Shown here: positions 1 through 6,141 of the stretch, piece after piece | Layout of the letters: each line of letters begins with the position of its first letter | Position numbering within the stretch: position 1 is the first letter of the stretch | DNA from: an uncultured Bacteroidota bacterium | GTDB taxonomy: Bacteria; Bacteroidota; Rhodothermia; Rhodothermales; UBA10348 | NCBI GenBank assembly: GCA_937893205.1 | Contig: CALBJU010000234.1 | Span: 1 to 6,141 of the forward strand | Direction of reading: 5' to 3' | DNA: 6,141 nt | Translations under genes and position numbers: made by a program | Notes under the pieces: generated by a model | The model's input: the letters and a program-made list of their open reading frames with translations, nothing else | Database searches by the model: none | What the model was told of the DNA's origin: nothing

Positions 1-192
1 GAACTGAGTATTGTGGGGACGCTGATGTACCAACATGCCGACTATGAGGAGGCTGTTAGGCGCATCGCTTCGGGGGACATCACCATTGATCCTCTGGATA
101 CGAGACATTTTTCGTTCGCAGAATTCGCCGCGGCCTATGAGTTTATTGATCGGGAAGGACCGCGAAGTATGAAGGTATTCATCGACTTGTAA
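1..192 (+). CDS. Zinc-type medium-chain alcohol/polyol dehydrogenase, C-terminal fragment (5' end outside window)
   Basis: Frame 1 is open from the window edge to a TAA at 190-192 and gives the last 63 residues of a protein. The fragment has the usual closing pattern of medium-chain (MDR) dehydrogenases of the sorbitol/threonine dehydrogenase type: a strand with the motif I-V-G-T, then an amphipathic helix ending in I-A-S-G-D-I, a segment on the pattern D-T-R-H-F-S-F-A-E-F-A-A-A-Y, and a final K-V-F-I-D-L strand. Family members are about 340-360 residues long, so over four fifths of the gene lies upstream, including the zinc ligands and the nucleotide-binding fold. They are therefore not observed here, and zinc dependence is inferred from the tail alone. 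The expected role is cytoplasmic NAD(P)-linked oxidation of a polyol or sugar hydroxyl. The kinase gene follows after 18 bases in the same frame, which suggests co-transcription. Family assignment is fairly secure; substrate is unknown. Confidence 0.8.
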   Translation, partial: ELSIVGTLMYQHADYEEAVRRIASGDITIDPLDTRHFSFAEFAAAYEFIDREGPRSMKVFIDL

Positions 193-210
193 CGAGTAGT
201 CATTCTGGAA

Positions 211-1095
211 TTGAACGTGGCGAACGGCGAAACAGGATTCATCGTAGTCGGGATCGGTGAGCTGCTGTGGGATGAACTTCCGACCGGCAGACGGCTAGGT
301 GGTGCTCCGGCTAATTTTGCCTACCACTGTCAGATTCTCGGAGCGAATTCGGTTATTGTCAGCGCAGTGGGCGATGACGAGGCAGGGCGGGCGATCTTCG
401 ATGATCTGGATCAACGCAGATTGGACTCGTCACATGTCGGAATTGATCACAAGCATCCAACAGGATCGGTCTCTGTAGTTCTTGCCCCAGAGGGTATTCC
501 GGAGTATGCCATAACCGAAAAGGTAGCATGGGATTACATCTCTCGCACTTCTGAACAGCTCGAATTAGCGTCCGAAGCAGACGCAGTGTGTTTTGGAACG
601 CTGGCGCAGCGATCAGCTTATTCTCGCAAAACCATTCGCTCGTTTTTGAGAGTGACCAGGCCGAATTGTCTTCGAATATTCGATGTCAACCTGCGTCAGG
701 CCTATTATGATCACAATTTGCTTAGAGAAAATCTGGGGCTGGCAAACGTATTAAAGCTCAATGAGAGTGAACTGATCATCCTGGCCAGCCTCCTCGGAAT
801 CAAAGGTGAGACACAATCTCTTCTGGATCAGCTTGCGACTAGGTATTCGTTGAACGCAATCGCTGTCACGCAGGCTGAGCGCGGATGCATTATTCGAACA
901 GATGAACAAACGATCCGACACGACGGGTTTTCGCAGGAACGGATTCTGGATACCGTGGGAGCCGGCGACTGTTTTTCAGCAGTTCTCACGATGGGTTTAT
1001 TAAGAGAGGAGCCGCTGGATTCGATCGCAGCGCAGGCAAACTGGTTGGCTGCTTATGTGTGTACCCAGGAGGGAGGTATGCCCGAAATGCCGTAA
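211..1095 (+). CDS. PfkB-family carbohydrate kinase (fructokinase-like)
   Basis: This is a 294-residue protein, the full usual length for PfkB/ribokinase-family sugar kinases, which transfer the ATP gamma-phosphate to a sugar hydroxyl in the cytoplasm. The N-terminal strand G-I-G-E-L-L-W-D (residues 14-21) is followed by the substrate-side motif G-G-A-P-A-N-F-A (30-37). The C-terminal PfkB signature D-T-V-G-A-G-D is at 247-253, with its last Asp (D253) as the expected catalytic base and the glycines forming the anion hole. The middle segment, around D-V-N-L-R-Q and K-L-N-E-S-E-L, is also typical. The G-E-L-L-W-D plus G-G-A-P-A-N-F-A-Y-H style resembles kinases annotated as fructokinases, so fructose or a related ketose is the best guess; 2-keto-3-deoxy sugar acids cannot be excluded. 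The start is uncertain. TTG at 211 gives the longest form, but GTG at 217 lies 6 bases after a weak GGAA (207-210) and may be the true start. The gene sits between two dehydrogenase genes. Confidence 0.9.
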   Translation: MNVANGETGFIVVGIGELLWDELPTGRRLGGAPANFAYHCQILGANSVIVSAVGDDEAGRAIFDDLDQRRLDSSHVGIDHKHPTGSVSVVLAPEGIPEYAITEKVAWDYISRTSEQLELASEADAVCFGTLAQRSAYSRKTIRSFLRVTRPNCLRIFDVNLRQAYYDHNLLRENLGLANVLKLNESELIILASLLGIKGETQSLLDQLATRYSLNAIAVTQAERGCIIRTDEQTIRHDGFSQERILDTVGAGDCFSAVLTMGLLREEPLDSIAAQANWLAAYVCTQEGGMPEMP

Positions 1096-1123
1096 CATCA
1101 GCCCGCCCACCTAACAACGTAGC

Positions 1124-2308
1124 ATGACAACAAGCCCATCCACCCCGGATTTCGGGAATCACGTTCCGACAGAAGTAGTATTTGGCTCCGGTACACTGAC
1201 AACTGTAGGAAAAACGGTCGCCAGATTCGGTAGTCGATGCCTTCTCGTCACTGGTCCAAAAACTGGGTCGACGAAGTCGTATCTCGACCGACTCACCGGC
1301 TACCTCGAAAGCGCGGGAGTCGCCGTCGCTCATTTCGATGGAGTCATTCCCAATCCCACCACAGATACCATGAGTGCGGGTGCGCAAATGGCCGTCGAGC
1401 ACCGCGCCGACGTCATTCTGGGTGTGGGTGGGGGCTCCAGCATGGATGCTGCGAAGGCACTAGCTGTTGAGGCCACTCATGATGGTAGTTGTTGGGATTA
1501 CCTCTTCTACCGGGATGTGGCGCCAACCGAAAAGACCTTACCCGTTGTCGCAGTTTCGACAACATCCGGCACCGGTTCGCAGGTCACGCAGGTCTCCGTG
1601 GTGACGCATACTGAGACACGGGACAAATCCGCGCTCTACAATTCGCTACTGTTTCCTCGGGTAGCAATAGTCGATCCTGAACTGATGTTGAGCGTGCCTC
1701 GGCACGTAACCGCCTGTACGGGCTTCGACACGTTCACCCATGCGTTTGAGAGCGCTATTCACGTTAACACTTCTGTAGAAATTGTGTCAATGGCATGGGA
1801 GGCAATAGCGTTGGTTGCCACACACTTACCTGCCGCACTCAAAGACGGAGCCGATATCGAGGCGCGAACAGCGCTTGCCCACGCCGACACTCTCGCCGGA
1901 ATCTGCATAGCGACCGTGGGTGTCACGCTGCCCCACGGCATTGGTATGGCGATCGGGGGCATGTACCCTCACATCGCGCACGGTGAAGCCCTCGCGCTCA
2001 ACTATCCGGCTTTTACGCGGTTCACATACGCTTCGGCGGTGGGTCCTTTCGCCAGACTGGGAAGGCTGTTTAATCCCGAACTTGAAAGTGTTGACGATCT
2101 GGCCGCTGCGCAGCGCTCATGTGATGAACTGGACCAATTTCTCCGAGATATCGGATTATGGATGGGTTTGGAGGAAAAGCGTGTTCCTGAAGAAGAGTTA
2201 CGAGCCCTGGCTCAGCAGTGCAGGGTGCTTCCGGACTATATGAACAATCCTCGGATCGCATCTGAGGAAGAAATGCTTCAGCTCATCCAGGATTGCTTCC
2301 GACGCTAA
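1124..2308 (+). CDS. Iron-containing (group III) alcohol dehydrogenase
   Basis: This is a 394-residue protein, the full length expected of the Fe-ADH family, which reversibly oxidises alcohols or reduces aldehydes with NAD(P)H. The N-terminal dinucleotide domain has the P-T-E-V-V-F-G-S-G opening and the glycine-rich loop G-V-G-G-G-S-S-M-D-A-A-K (residues 100-111). It also has the S-T-T-S-G-T-G-S motif before the second domain. The metal site is recognisable: D202 and H206 in G-F-D-T-F-T-H, then H271 in L-P-H-G and H286 in A-H-G-E-A, which fit the Asp-His-His-His ligand set. The last two His are 15 residues apart, where propanediol oxidoreductase FucO (from memory) has 14. The His normally found four residues after the third ligand is Met (M275). 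No clear ribosome binding site precedes the ATG. The gap is 28 bases from the kinase and 25 to the transporter. The substrate is unknown; in context it probably acts on a carbohydrate-derived alcohol or aldehyde. Confidence 0.92.
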   Translation: MTTSPSTPDFGNHVPTEVVFGSGTLTTVGKTVARFGSRCLLVTGPKTGSTKSYLDRLTGYLESAGVAVAHFDGVIPNPTTDTMSAGAQMAVEHRADVILGVGGGSSMDAAKALAVEATHDGSCWDYLFYRDVAPTEKTLPVVAVSTTSGTGSQVTQVSVVTHTETRDKSALYNSLLFPRVAIVDPELMLSVPRHVTACTGFDTFTHAFESAIHVNTSVEIVSMAWEAIALVATHLPAALKDGADIEARTALAHADTLAGICIATVGVTLPHGIGMAIGGMYPHIAHGEALALNYPAFTRFTYASAVGPFARLGRLFNPELESVDDLAAAQRSCDELDQFLRDIGLWMGLEEKRVPEEELRALAQQCRVLPDYMNNPRIASEEEMLQLIQDCFRR

Positions 2309-2318
2309 CTAATCCACC

Positions 2319-2325
2319 GAGAGGA
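2319..2325 (+). promoter_or_regulatory. Shine-Dalgarno site of the symporter gene
   Basis: The bases GAGAGGA lie 8 bases before the ATG at 2334. This is the only clear anti-16S-like site in the gene string and it supports that ATG as the start. The kinase, Fe-ADH and sulfatase starts have weak or no such sites, so the transporter may be translated comparatively well. Confidence 0.65.
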
Positions 2326-2333
2326 CAGTATTC

Positions 2334-3953
2334 ATGACGACTCTTGATATCACCATTGTGATCGTTTACATGGTGGGCATCATGGCCATCGGGATATTTG
2401 TCGGGTATCGAAAGAACACCTCGAGTAAAGAGTTCTTTCTCGCTGGAAAATCTCTTCGTTGGCCCATTATCGGGGCCGCTCTCTTTACGGCAAATATTTC
2501 AACGATCCACCTCGTTGGTCTGGCGGCCGATGGGTATCGGATTGGATTCGTCGTAGGCAATTTTGAGTGGATGGCCACATTCACGCTGATCATCCTGGGC
2601 TTGATCTTTGTGCCGTTTTACCTGCGAAGTAACATCAGCACGCTTCCGGAATTTCTTGAAAAGAGATACAGTCCGACGCCAAGATTGATCATGGCTCTGA
2701 TCACGGTCGTGTCCGCGATGCTGATTCATATTGGCATCAGCATCTATGCCGGGGCGATGGTATTCCTGTACTTTTTCGGAATTCCTGTAGTCTGGTCGGT
2801 GATCGTAATTGCACTCGTGGCTGCTACGTACACGATTATCGGTGGCCTGCGAGCGATCGTAGTTACGGATGCCATCCAGGCTGTGCTTCTTCTTTCCGGC
2901 GCAGTCGCACTCACGATCTTCGCGATCCTTGCTCTTCCTGACAAGGGCATCCATTCCCTGGCTGATCTACAGGCCGCCGTCAAGGGAGATCAGCTGAGCA
3001 TGCTGCATTCATTCCGAAATCCGGAAACGGGTAGACTGAACGAATACTCCTGGGTGTCGGTCCTTCTGGGATACCCCATTCTCGGAATCTGGTATTGGTG
3101 TACGGACCAGACCATCGTCCAAAAAACGTTGGGTGCCCGAAGCCTGCGCGACGGCCAGTTGGGGGCACTATTTGCCGGTGGCCTTAAGATCCTGCCGCTT
3201 TTCTTCATGGTGCTCCCCGGTGTGCTCGGATATGTCCTCTTTCAAGACCTGATCGAGCAGCCAAACGACACGTTGCTGGTCATGATACAGGAGCTTTTGC
3301 CAGCTGGAGTAAAAGGTCTTCTTGCAGCCGGTCTACTGGCTGCTGTCATGAGTACGGTCGAGTCGGCACTTAACAGCACGGCAACAGTGGTCGCGGAAGA
3401 TATCGTCAAGAAAATGCGTCCCGAGACAAGTGATCGGGCACTGGTAACAATCGGAAGAATCACGGCGGGAGTCGTTATTGTTCTCGCAATGTTATGGTCA
3501 CCTTACGCCGGCAAGTTTGCCAGCATTTTCGAGGCCGTCAATAAAATCCCGATGATGTTCGCTCCTGCGATCACATGTGTCTTCCTGTTTGGAGTTTTTT
3601 GGAAACGCGGGACCAAAGAGGCGGCAGTAACGACATTCATTTTCGGGCTTACCATTGGCGTCGTCTATTTTCTTGTGGATCTACCCGCCTTCGGCGATAC
3701 CCGACTTGTAGCGGACGTGTGGGGCATTCCGTTCATGCAGGTTGGCTGGTGGCTCTTCTGCCTCTGCTCCATCGTATTTGTTGTTACGAGTCTTGCCACA
3801 CCTCCTCCAAAACAGGAGCAACTCGATGCTATCCATTGGGAGCCGCCGATGAGAGCGCTTTTTGGGTCAAAACTTACTGGTATGTCGGATCCGAGAAGTA
3901 TATCACTGGGCCTGATCGCGGTCATGGCGATCCTATATTTATGGCTGCGCTAA
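2334..3953 (+). CDS. Sodium:solute symporter (SSS/SLC5 family)
   Basis: This is a 539-residue, strongly hydrophobic inner-membrane protein with about 13-14 predicted helices, starting at residues 5-25 and 44-66 and ending at about 520-538. Length and motifs match the SSS family, which couples solute uptake to Na+. The first core helix has A-N-I-S (53-56). The family signature G-G-L-R-A-I-V-V-T-D-x-x-Q is at 170-182, and W-Y-W-C-T-D-Q-T-I-V-Q is at 253-263. Helix 8 has A337, S340 and T341, the positions of the Na2 sodium site in Vibrio vSGLT (recalled, not computed). Of the vSGLT sugar-contact residues, Glu, Tyr and Lys appear kept (E78, Y254, K285), while Gln69, Ser91 and Asn260 correspond to H59, A81 and G251. 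This suggests a sugar- or polyol-like substrate with a changed specificity. The start is supported by the Shine-Dalgarno site just upstream. The sulfatase begins 13 bases after the stop, so coupled expression is likely. Confidence 0.92.
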   Translation: MTTLDITIVIVYMVGIMAIGIFVGYRKNTSSKEFFLAGKSLRWPIIGAALFTANISTIHLVGLAADGYRIGFVVGNFEWMATFTLIILGLIFVPFYLRSNISTLPEFLEKRYSPTPRLIMALITVVSAMLIHIGISIYAGAMVFLYFFGIPVVWSVIVIALVAATYTIIGGLRAIVVTDAIQAVLLLSGAVALTIFAILALPDKGIHSLADLQAAVKGDQLSMLHSFRNPETGRLNEYSWVSVLLGYPILGIWYWCTDQTIVQKTLGARSLRDGQLGALFAGGLKILPLFFMVLPGVLGYVLFQDLIEQPNDTLLVMIQELLPAGVKGLLAAGLLAAVMSTVESALNSTATVVAEDIVKKMRPETSDRALVTIGRITAGVVIVLAMLWSPYAGKFASIFEAVNKIPMMFAPAITCVFLFGVFWKRGTKEAAVTTFIFGLTIGVVYFLVDLPAFGDTRLVADVWGIPFMQVGWWLFCLCSIVFVVTSLATPPPKQEQLDAIHWEPPMRALFGSKLTGMSDPRSISLGLIAVMAILYLWLR

Positions 3954-3966
3954 CAATAGAACGTCC

Positions 3967-5379
3967 ATGAGAAAAAATCTGGTGCTATTACTCGCTCTGC
4001 TTTTTATAAGCTGTTCCGCGCAGGAACGGCAGGCGAGTACGGTAGAACGACCAAATCTGCTGTTCATCATAACCGATGATCAGCGATTCGACATGATGGG
4101 CGTCGTCAATCCAATGCTTGAAACCCCGCATATGGATAGACTGGCAATGGAGGGTGTCCGATTCGAAAACGCGTTCGTAACAACCCCGATTTGCGCCGCC
4201 AGCCGCGCCAGTCTGCTGACAGGACTCGTAGAACGAACTCATCAGTTCACATTTGCTACACCGCCACTCGCAGACCGGTTTATCGAGAAAAGTTATCCCG
4301 TCCTGCTCCGAGAGGCCGGTTATCGTACAGGGCATATCGGAAAATTTGGTGTCAGGACGGAGGATGGAGCTACGGATGGGATGTTTGACGTCTACGAAAC
4401 CTTCCGGGCGGCACCCTACCTCAGGGAGCAGGAGGACGGCTCGATCCGCCACGTGACGGACATCACCACAGACAGAGCGATTGAGTTTCTGCGATCAACC
4501 GATCACGCCAGCCCCTTCGCTCTCACATTGAGTTTTAACGCCCCGCACGCCGACGATAGTGACGAGCGCCAGTTTATCTGGCCCGAGGCGATGAACGAGT
4601 TGTATTCGAACACCGTCATTCCTGACCCTCCCCTCTCCGAGCCAGAGTTCTTTGACGCACTACCTGAGTTTCTGAAGGAGGCTTCGCTGAATAGAGTCCG
4701 CTGGTACTGGCGTTTCGACACGCCTGAAAAAAGGCAGCAAATGACAAAAGGACACCTCCGGATGATCAGCGGAGTCGACGCTGCCATCGGGCGCGTCATG
4801 GAAGAGCTTGAATCGCTGGAGCTGGCCGACAATACGGTCATCATCTTGATGGGAGACAACGGCTATTTTCTGGGCGAGCGCGGCTACGCGGGGAAATGGC
4901 TCCCCTATGAGCTTTCCATACGTGTGCCGCTCGTGGTCTTCGATCCTCGCGTCGGAGTTCAACAACGGGGATCGATTCCAACTCAGAGCGCCTTGAATGT
5001 CGATATCGCGCCAACACTTCTCGATATGGCCGGTGTCGAGATTCCGACTTCGATGCAGGGAGAAAGCCTGGTGCCCATCCTCGCAGGAGCATCACCCGCC
5101 GATTGGAGAACCGATTTTTTTGTCGAGCACCTCTTCGATCATCCCGAGATTCCGAAGCACGAGGGTGTCAGGGGAGAACGCTACAAGTACGCGAGATATT
5201 TTGAGCAAACGCCGGTGTACGAGGAGCTCTACGACCTTTTCGAAGACCCAATGGAAACAGTAAATCTGGTCGACGACGCTGATTTCTTGGAGATCTTGGA
5301 TCAATTGAGGGCGCGAACGGACGAACTCCAGACCGAATACGGGGGGCCCTACGTGCCTGTCACCGAGGAGCAACCCTAA
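3967..5379 (+). CDS. Formylglycine-dependent sulfatase (type I), predicted lipoprotein
   Basis: This is a 470-residue member of the alkaline-phosphatase-like type I sulfatases, which hydrolyse sulfate esters. Residues 1-16 form a short lipoprotein-type signal (M-R-K-N, a hydrophobic stretch, then F-I-S-C), so C16 is probably lipidated and the enzyme exported to the periplasm or cell surface. Expected active-site parts are D37 and D38 (calcium), C76 in C-A-A-S-R followed by L-L-T-G, K126 in G-K-F-G, H194 in A-P-H, D297-N298 in G-D-N-G, and K310 before P-Y-E. C76 would be converted to formylglycine by a separate enzyme not encoded here. The core is C-x-A-x-R rather than the commoner C-x-P-x-R, an accepted variant. 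The His usually two residues after the first catalytic Lys is replaced by Gly (G128). The C-terminal E-E-L-Y-D-L-F-E-D-P-M-E motif is typical, and the protein is complete. It is probably the last gene of the operon. The sulfated substrate is unknown. Confidence 0.93.
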   Translation: MRKNLVLLLALLFISCSAQERQASTVERPNLLFIITDDQRFDMMGVVNPMLETPHMDRLAMEGVRFENAFVTTPICAASRASLLTGLVERTHQFTFATPPLADRFIEKSYPVLLREAGYRTGHIGKFGVRTEDGATDGMFDVYETFRAAPYLREQEDGSIRHVTDITTDRAIEFLRSTDHASPFALTLSFNAPHADDSDERQFIWPEAMNELYSNTVIPDPPLSEPEFFDALPEFLKEASLNRVRWYWRFDTPEKRQQMTKGHLRMISGVDAAIGRVMEELESLELADNTVIILMGDNGYFLGERGYAGKWLPYELSIRVPLVVFDPRVGVQQRGSIPTQSALNVDIAPTLLDMAGVEIPTSMQGESLVPILAGASPADWRTDFFVEHLFDHPEIPKHEGVRGERYKYARYFEQTPVYEELYDLFEDPMETVNLVDDADFLEILDQLRARTDELQTEYGGPYVPVTEEQP

Positions 5380-5385
5380 GCTCCT
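5366..5385. terminator. Small hairpin at the convergent gene junction (possible weak terminator)
   Basis: AGGAGC (5366-5371) and GCTCCT (5380-5385) are perfect inverted copies around an 8-base loop that contains the sulfatase TAA stop. No T-run follows on either strand, so this is not a classical intrinsic terminator. It could end transcription weakly or protect the 3' end, or be chance. Confidence 0.25.
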
Positions 5386-5404
5386 ATCGATCACCGCCCG
5401 GTCG

Positions 5405-6141
5405 TCACTGATCCCGCGAAGGTTGGCTGATGTGTATGCCATTCAGACCGTCGGAATTCGCGACACCGATGTCTGGAAAGCCATCCCCATTTACATCACC
5501 CACTCCCACTCCGTAGGTGATATCCTCTGGCGATCCGAATCGTACTTCCTCGAAGTTGATGCCCGTTCCATCATTGAAGAAAGCAACATTTTGTGATCGT
5601 ACGTTGCCAATAACAATGTCCAGGTCTCCATCGTTGTCAAGGTCCACGACTTCAAGATCGTAGGAAAGTCCGTCATCGGCGCCGAATGCCACACCCTCAT
5701 CGAATCTGCCCGTCCCGTCTCCAAAATAAATCCCATTGGCCTCCCCAATATTGGCTGTAACCAGGTCCAGATGGCCGTCTGAGTTCATATCAGCAGCTGC
5801 GACAGCGCGTGTCTCATCGCTCCCGGTTCCATACGGAAGAGCGGTGTCAAAACTGAGGGCGGCATCATTCAAGTAGACGAAATTGGCCTGTCCGTCTCTA
5901 TTTGCAAGCACCAGATCAGGTAGTCCATCTTCATTGATGTCGGCCACGGCGAGAGAAATCGTTGAATCGTCGCTGGTACCAAACGATCGTTTAGGACCAA
6001 AACTCCCATCGCCCTCATTCAGATAAATTCCGTTCTCCATTCCCCGATTCGTAACGATGGCATCAATGTCTCCATCGCCATCCAGATCGGCCAACGTGAC
6101 ACTGCGAGTGGACTCTACCTCCGGGCCCAGTGTGCCTGACA
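5405..6141 (-). CDS. FG-GAP/VCBS repeat beta-propeller protein, C-terminal part (5' end outside window)
   Basis: On the minus strand the frame is open from the window edge to a TGA at 5405-5407. A TTG at 6094 is not a convincing start: the reading continues upstream with sequence that fits the same repeat (G-T-L-G-P-E-V-E-S-T-R-S-V). The visible part, about 245 residues, is five tandem repeats of 49-50 residues. Each holds a calcium-binding-like loop on the pattern D-x-[ND]-x-D-G-x-x-D, then a hydrophobic strand ending in A-N or similar, and often N-G-I-Y-[LF]-N. This is the FG-GAP/VCBS family, whose repeats build integrin-like seven-bladed propellers in exported or surface proteins. The last repeat stops soon after the G-I-H-I-S strand. 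No sorting domain follows, so any export signal would be at the unseen N-terminus. The gene converges on the sulfatase and is not part of that operon. Its role is unknown; adhesion or carbohydrate binding are possibilities only. Confidence 0.88.
   Translation of the reverse strand, partial: SGTLGPEVESTRSVTLADLDGDGDIDAIVTNRGMENGIYLNEGDGSFGPKRSFGTSDDSTISLAVADINEDGLPDLVLANRDGQANFVYLNDAALSFDTALPYGTGSDETRAVAAADMNSDGHLDLVTANIGEANGIYFGDGTGRFDEGVAFGADDGLSYDLEVVDLDNDGDLDIVIGNVRSQNVAFFNDGTGINFEEVRFGSPEDITYGVGVGDVNGDGFPDIGVANSDGLNGIHISQPSRDQ
5471..6088 (-). repeat. Five tandem protein repeats with DxxxDGxxD calcium-type loops
   Basis: The loops lie at 6088-6062, 5941-5915, 5791-5765, 5644-5618 and 5497-5471, reading along the minus strand. 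Spacing between successive first Asp residues is 49, 50, 49 and 49 residues (147-150 bases). The repeats are clear in protein but have diverged in DNA, so they are old duplications and not a recent expansion. The second loop has Glu at a usual Asp/Gly position (D-I-N-E-D-G). Confidence 0.85.

Noticed and set aside
986..1402. Open minus-strand frame of 138 codons across the kinase/Fe-ADH junction
   Set aside because: It lies opposite two well-supported genes, its protein has no recognisable domain, and composition looks like a shadow of the real coding frames.
2499..2954. Open minus-strand frame of 151 codons inside the symporter gene
   Set aside because: The translation is rich in Asp, Arg and His, as expected from the reverse of a hydrophobic membrane protein, with no motif; the symporter explains the sequence.
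4192..4206. Possible inactive sulfatase because the signature is not C-x-P-x-R
   Set aside because: C-x-A-x-R is an accepted formylglycine core and the metal ligands and other catalytic residues are mostly present.
3988..4452. Open minus-strand frame of 154 codons inside the sulfatase gene
   Set aside because: It is entirely antisense to the N-terminal catalytic region of the sulfatase and shows no domain features.
5092..5442. Open minus-strand frame of 116 codons bridging the convergent junction
   Set aside because: It overlaps the sulfatase C-terminus and the end of the VCBS gene in another frame, and has no recognisable motif.
5471..6088. Possible recent DNA tandem repeat or CRISPR-like periodicity of about 147-150 bases
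   Set aside because: The period is visible in the protein, while the DNA copies are diverged and continuously coding; there are no identical repeats or spacers.
6062..6094. TTG at 6094 as the true start of the VCBS protein
   Set aside because: The same frame stays open to the window edge and the upstream residues fit the preceding repeat unit, so the gene is truncated by the window and does not start there.

Overview
The window looks like bacterial chromosomal DNA from a Gram-negative heterotroph. The sulfatase carries a lipoprotein-type signal, the transporter belongs to the sodium:solute symporter family, and a repeat-rich FG-GAP/VCBS protein sits next door. This combination is common in marine or particle-associated bacteria that use sulfated carbohydrates (Gammaproteobacteria, Bacteroidota/Rhodothermota-like groups, Planctomycetes/Verrucomicrobia). 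The sequence alone does not settle the phylum. Base composition looks balanced and is similar across the genes, so nothing suggests a recent insertion.

Layout: positions 1-5379 form one tightly packed plus-strand gene string, probably an operon that began upstream. In order it holds the C-terminal end of a zinc-type medium-chain alcohol/polyol dehydrogenase (1-192), a PfkB-family sugar kinase of the fructokinase-like type (211-1095), an iron-containing (group III) alcohol dehydrogenase (1124-2308), an SSS/SLC5-family Na+/solute symporter (2334-3953), and a lipoprotein-type formylglycine sulfatase (3967-5379). Gaps between these genes are only 13-28 bases. On the minus strand, converging on the sulfatase with a 25-base gap, is the C-terminal part of an FG-GAP/VCBS beta-propeller protein (5405 to the window edge). 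No RNA gene, insertion sequence, CRISPR array or phage gene is visible, and no intergenic stretch exceeds about 30 bases.

How the genes may work together (inference): the surface or periplasmic sulfatase removes sulfate from a small sulfated sugar or polyol, or from an oligosaccharide. The symporter imports the product with Na+. The two unrelated NAD(P)-type dehydrogenases interconvert hydroxyl and carbonyl groups, and the kinase phosphorylates the resulting ketose or sugar acid for central metabolism. The substrate cannot be named from the sequence. The parts are individually ordinary; the specific five-gene combination is the most interesting point. I found no clearly unprecedented system.
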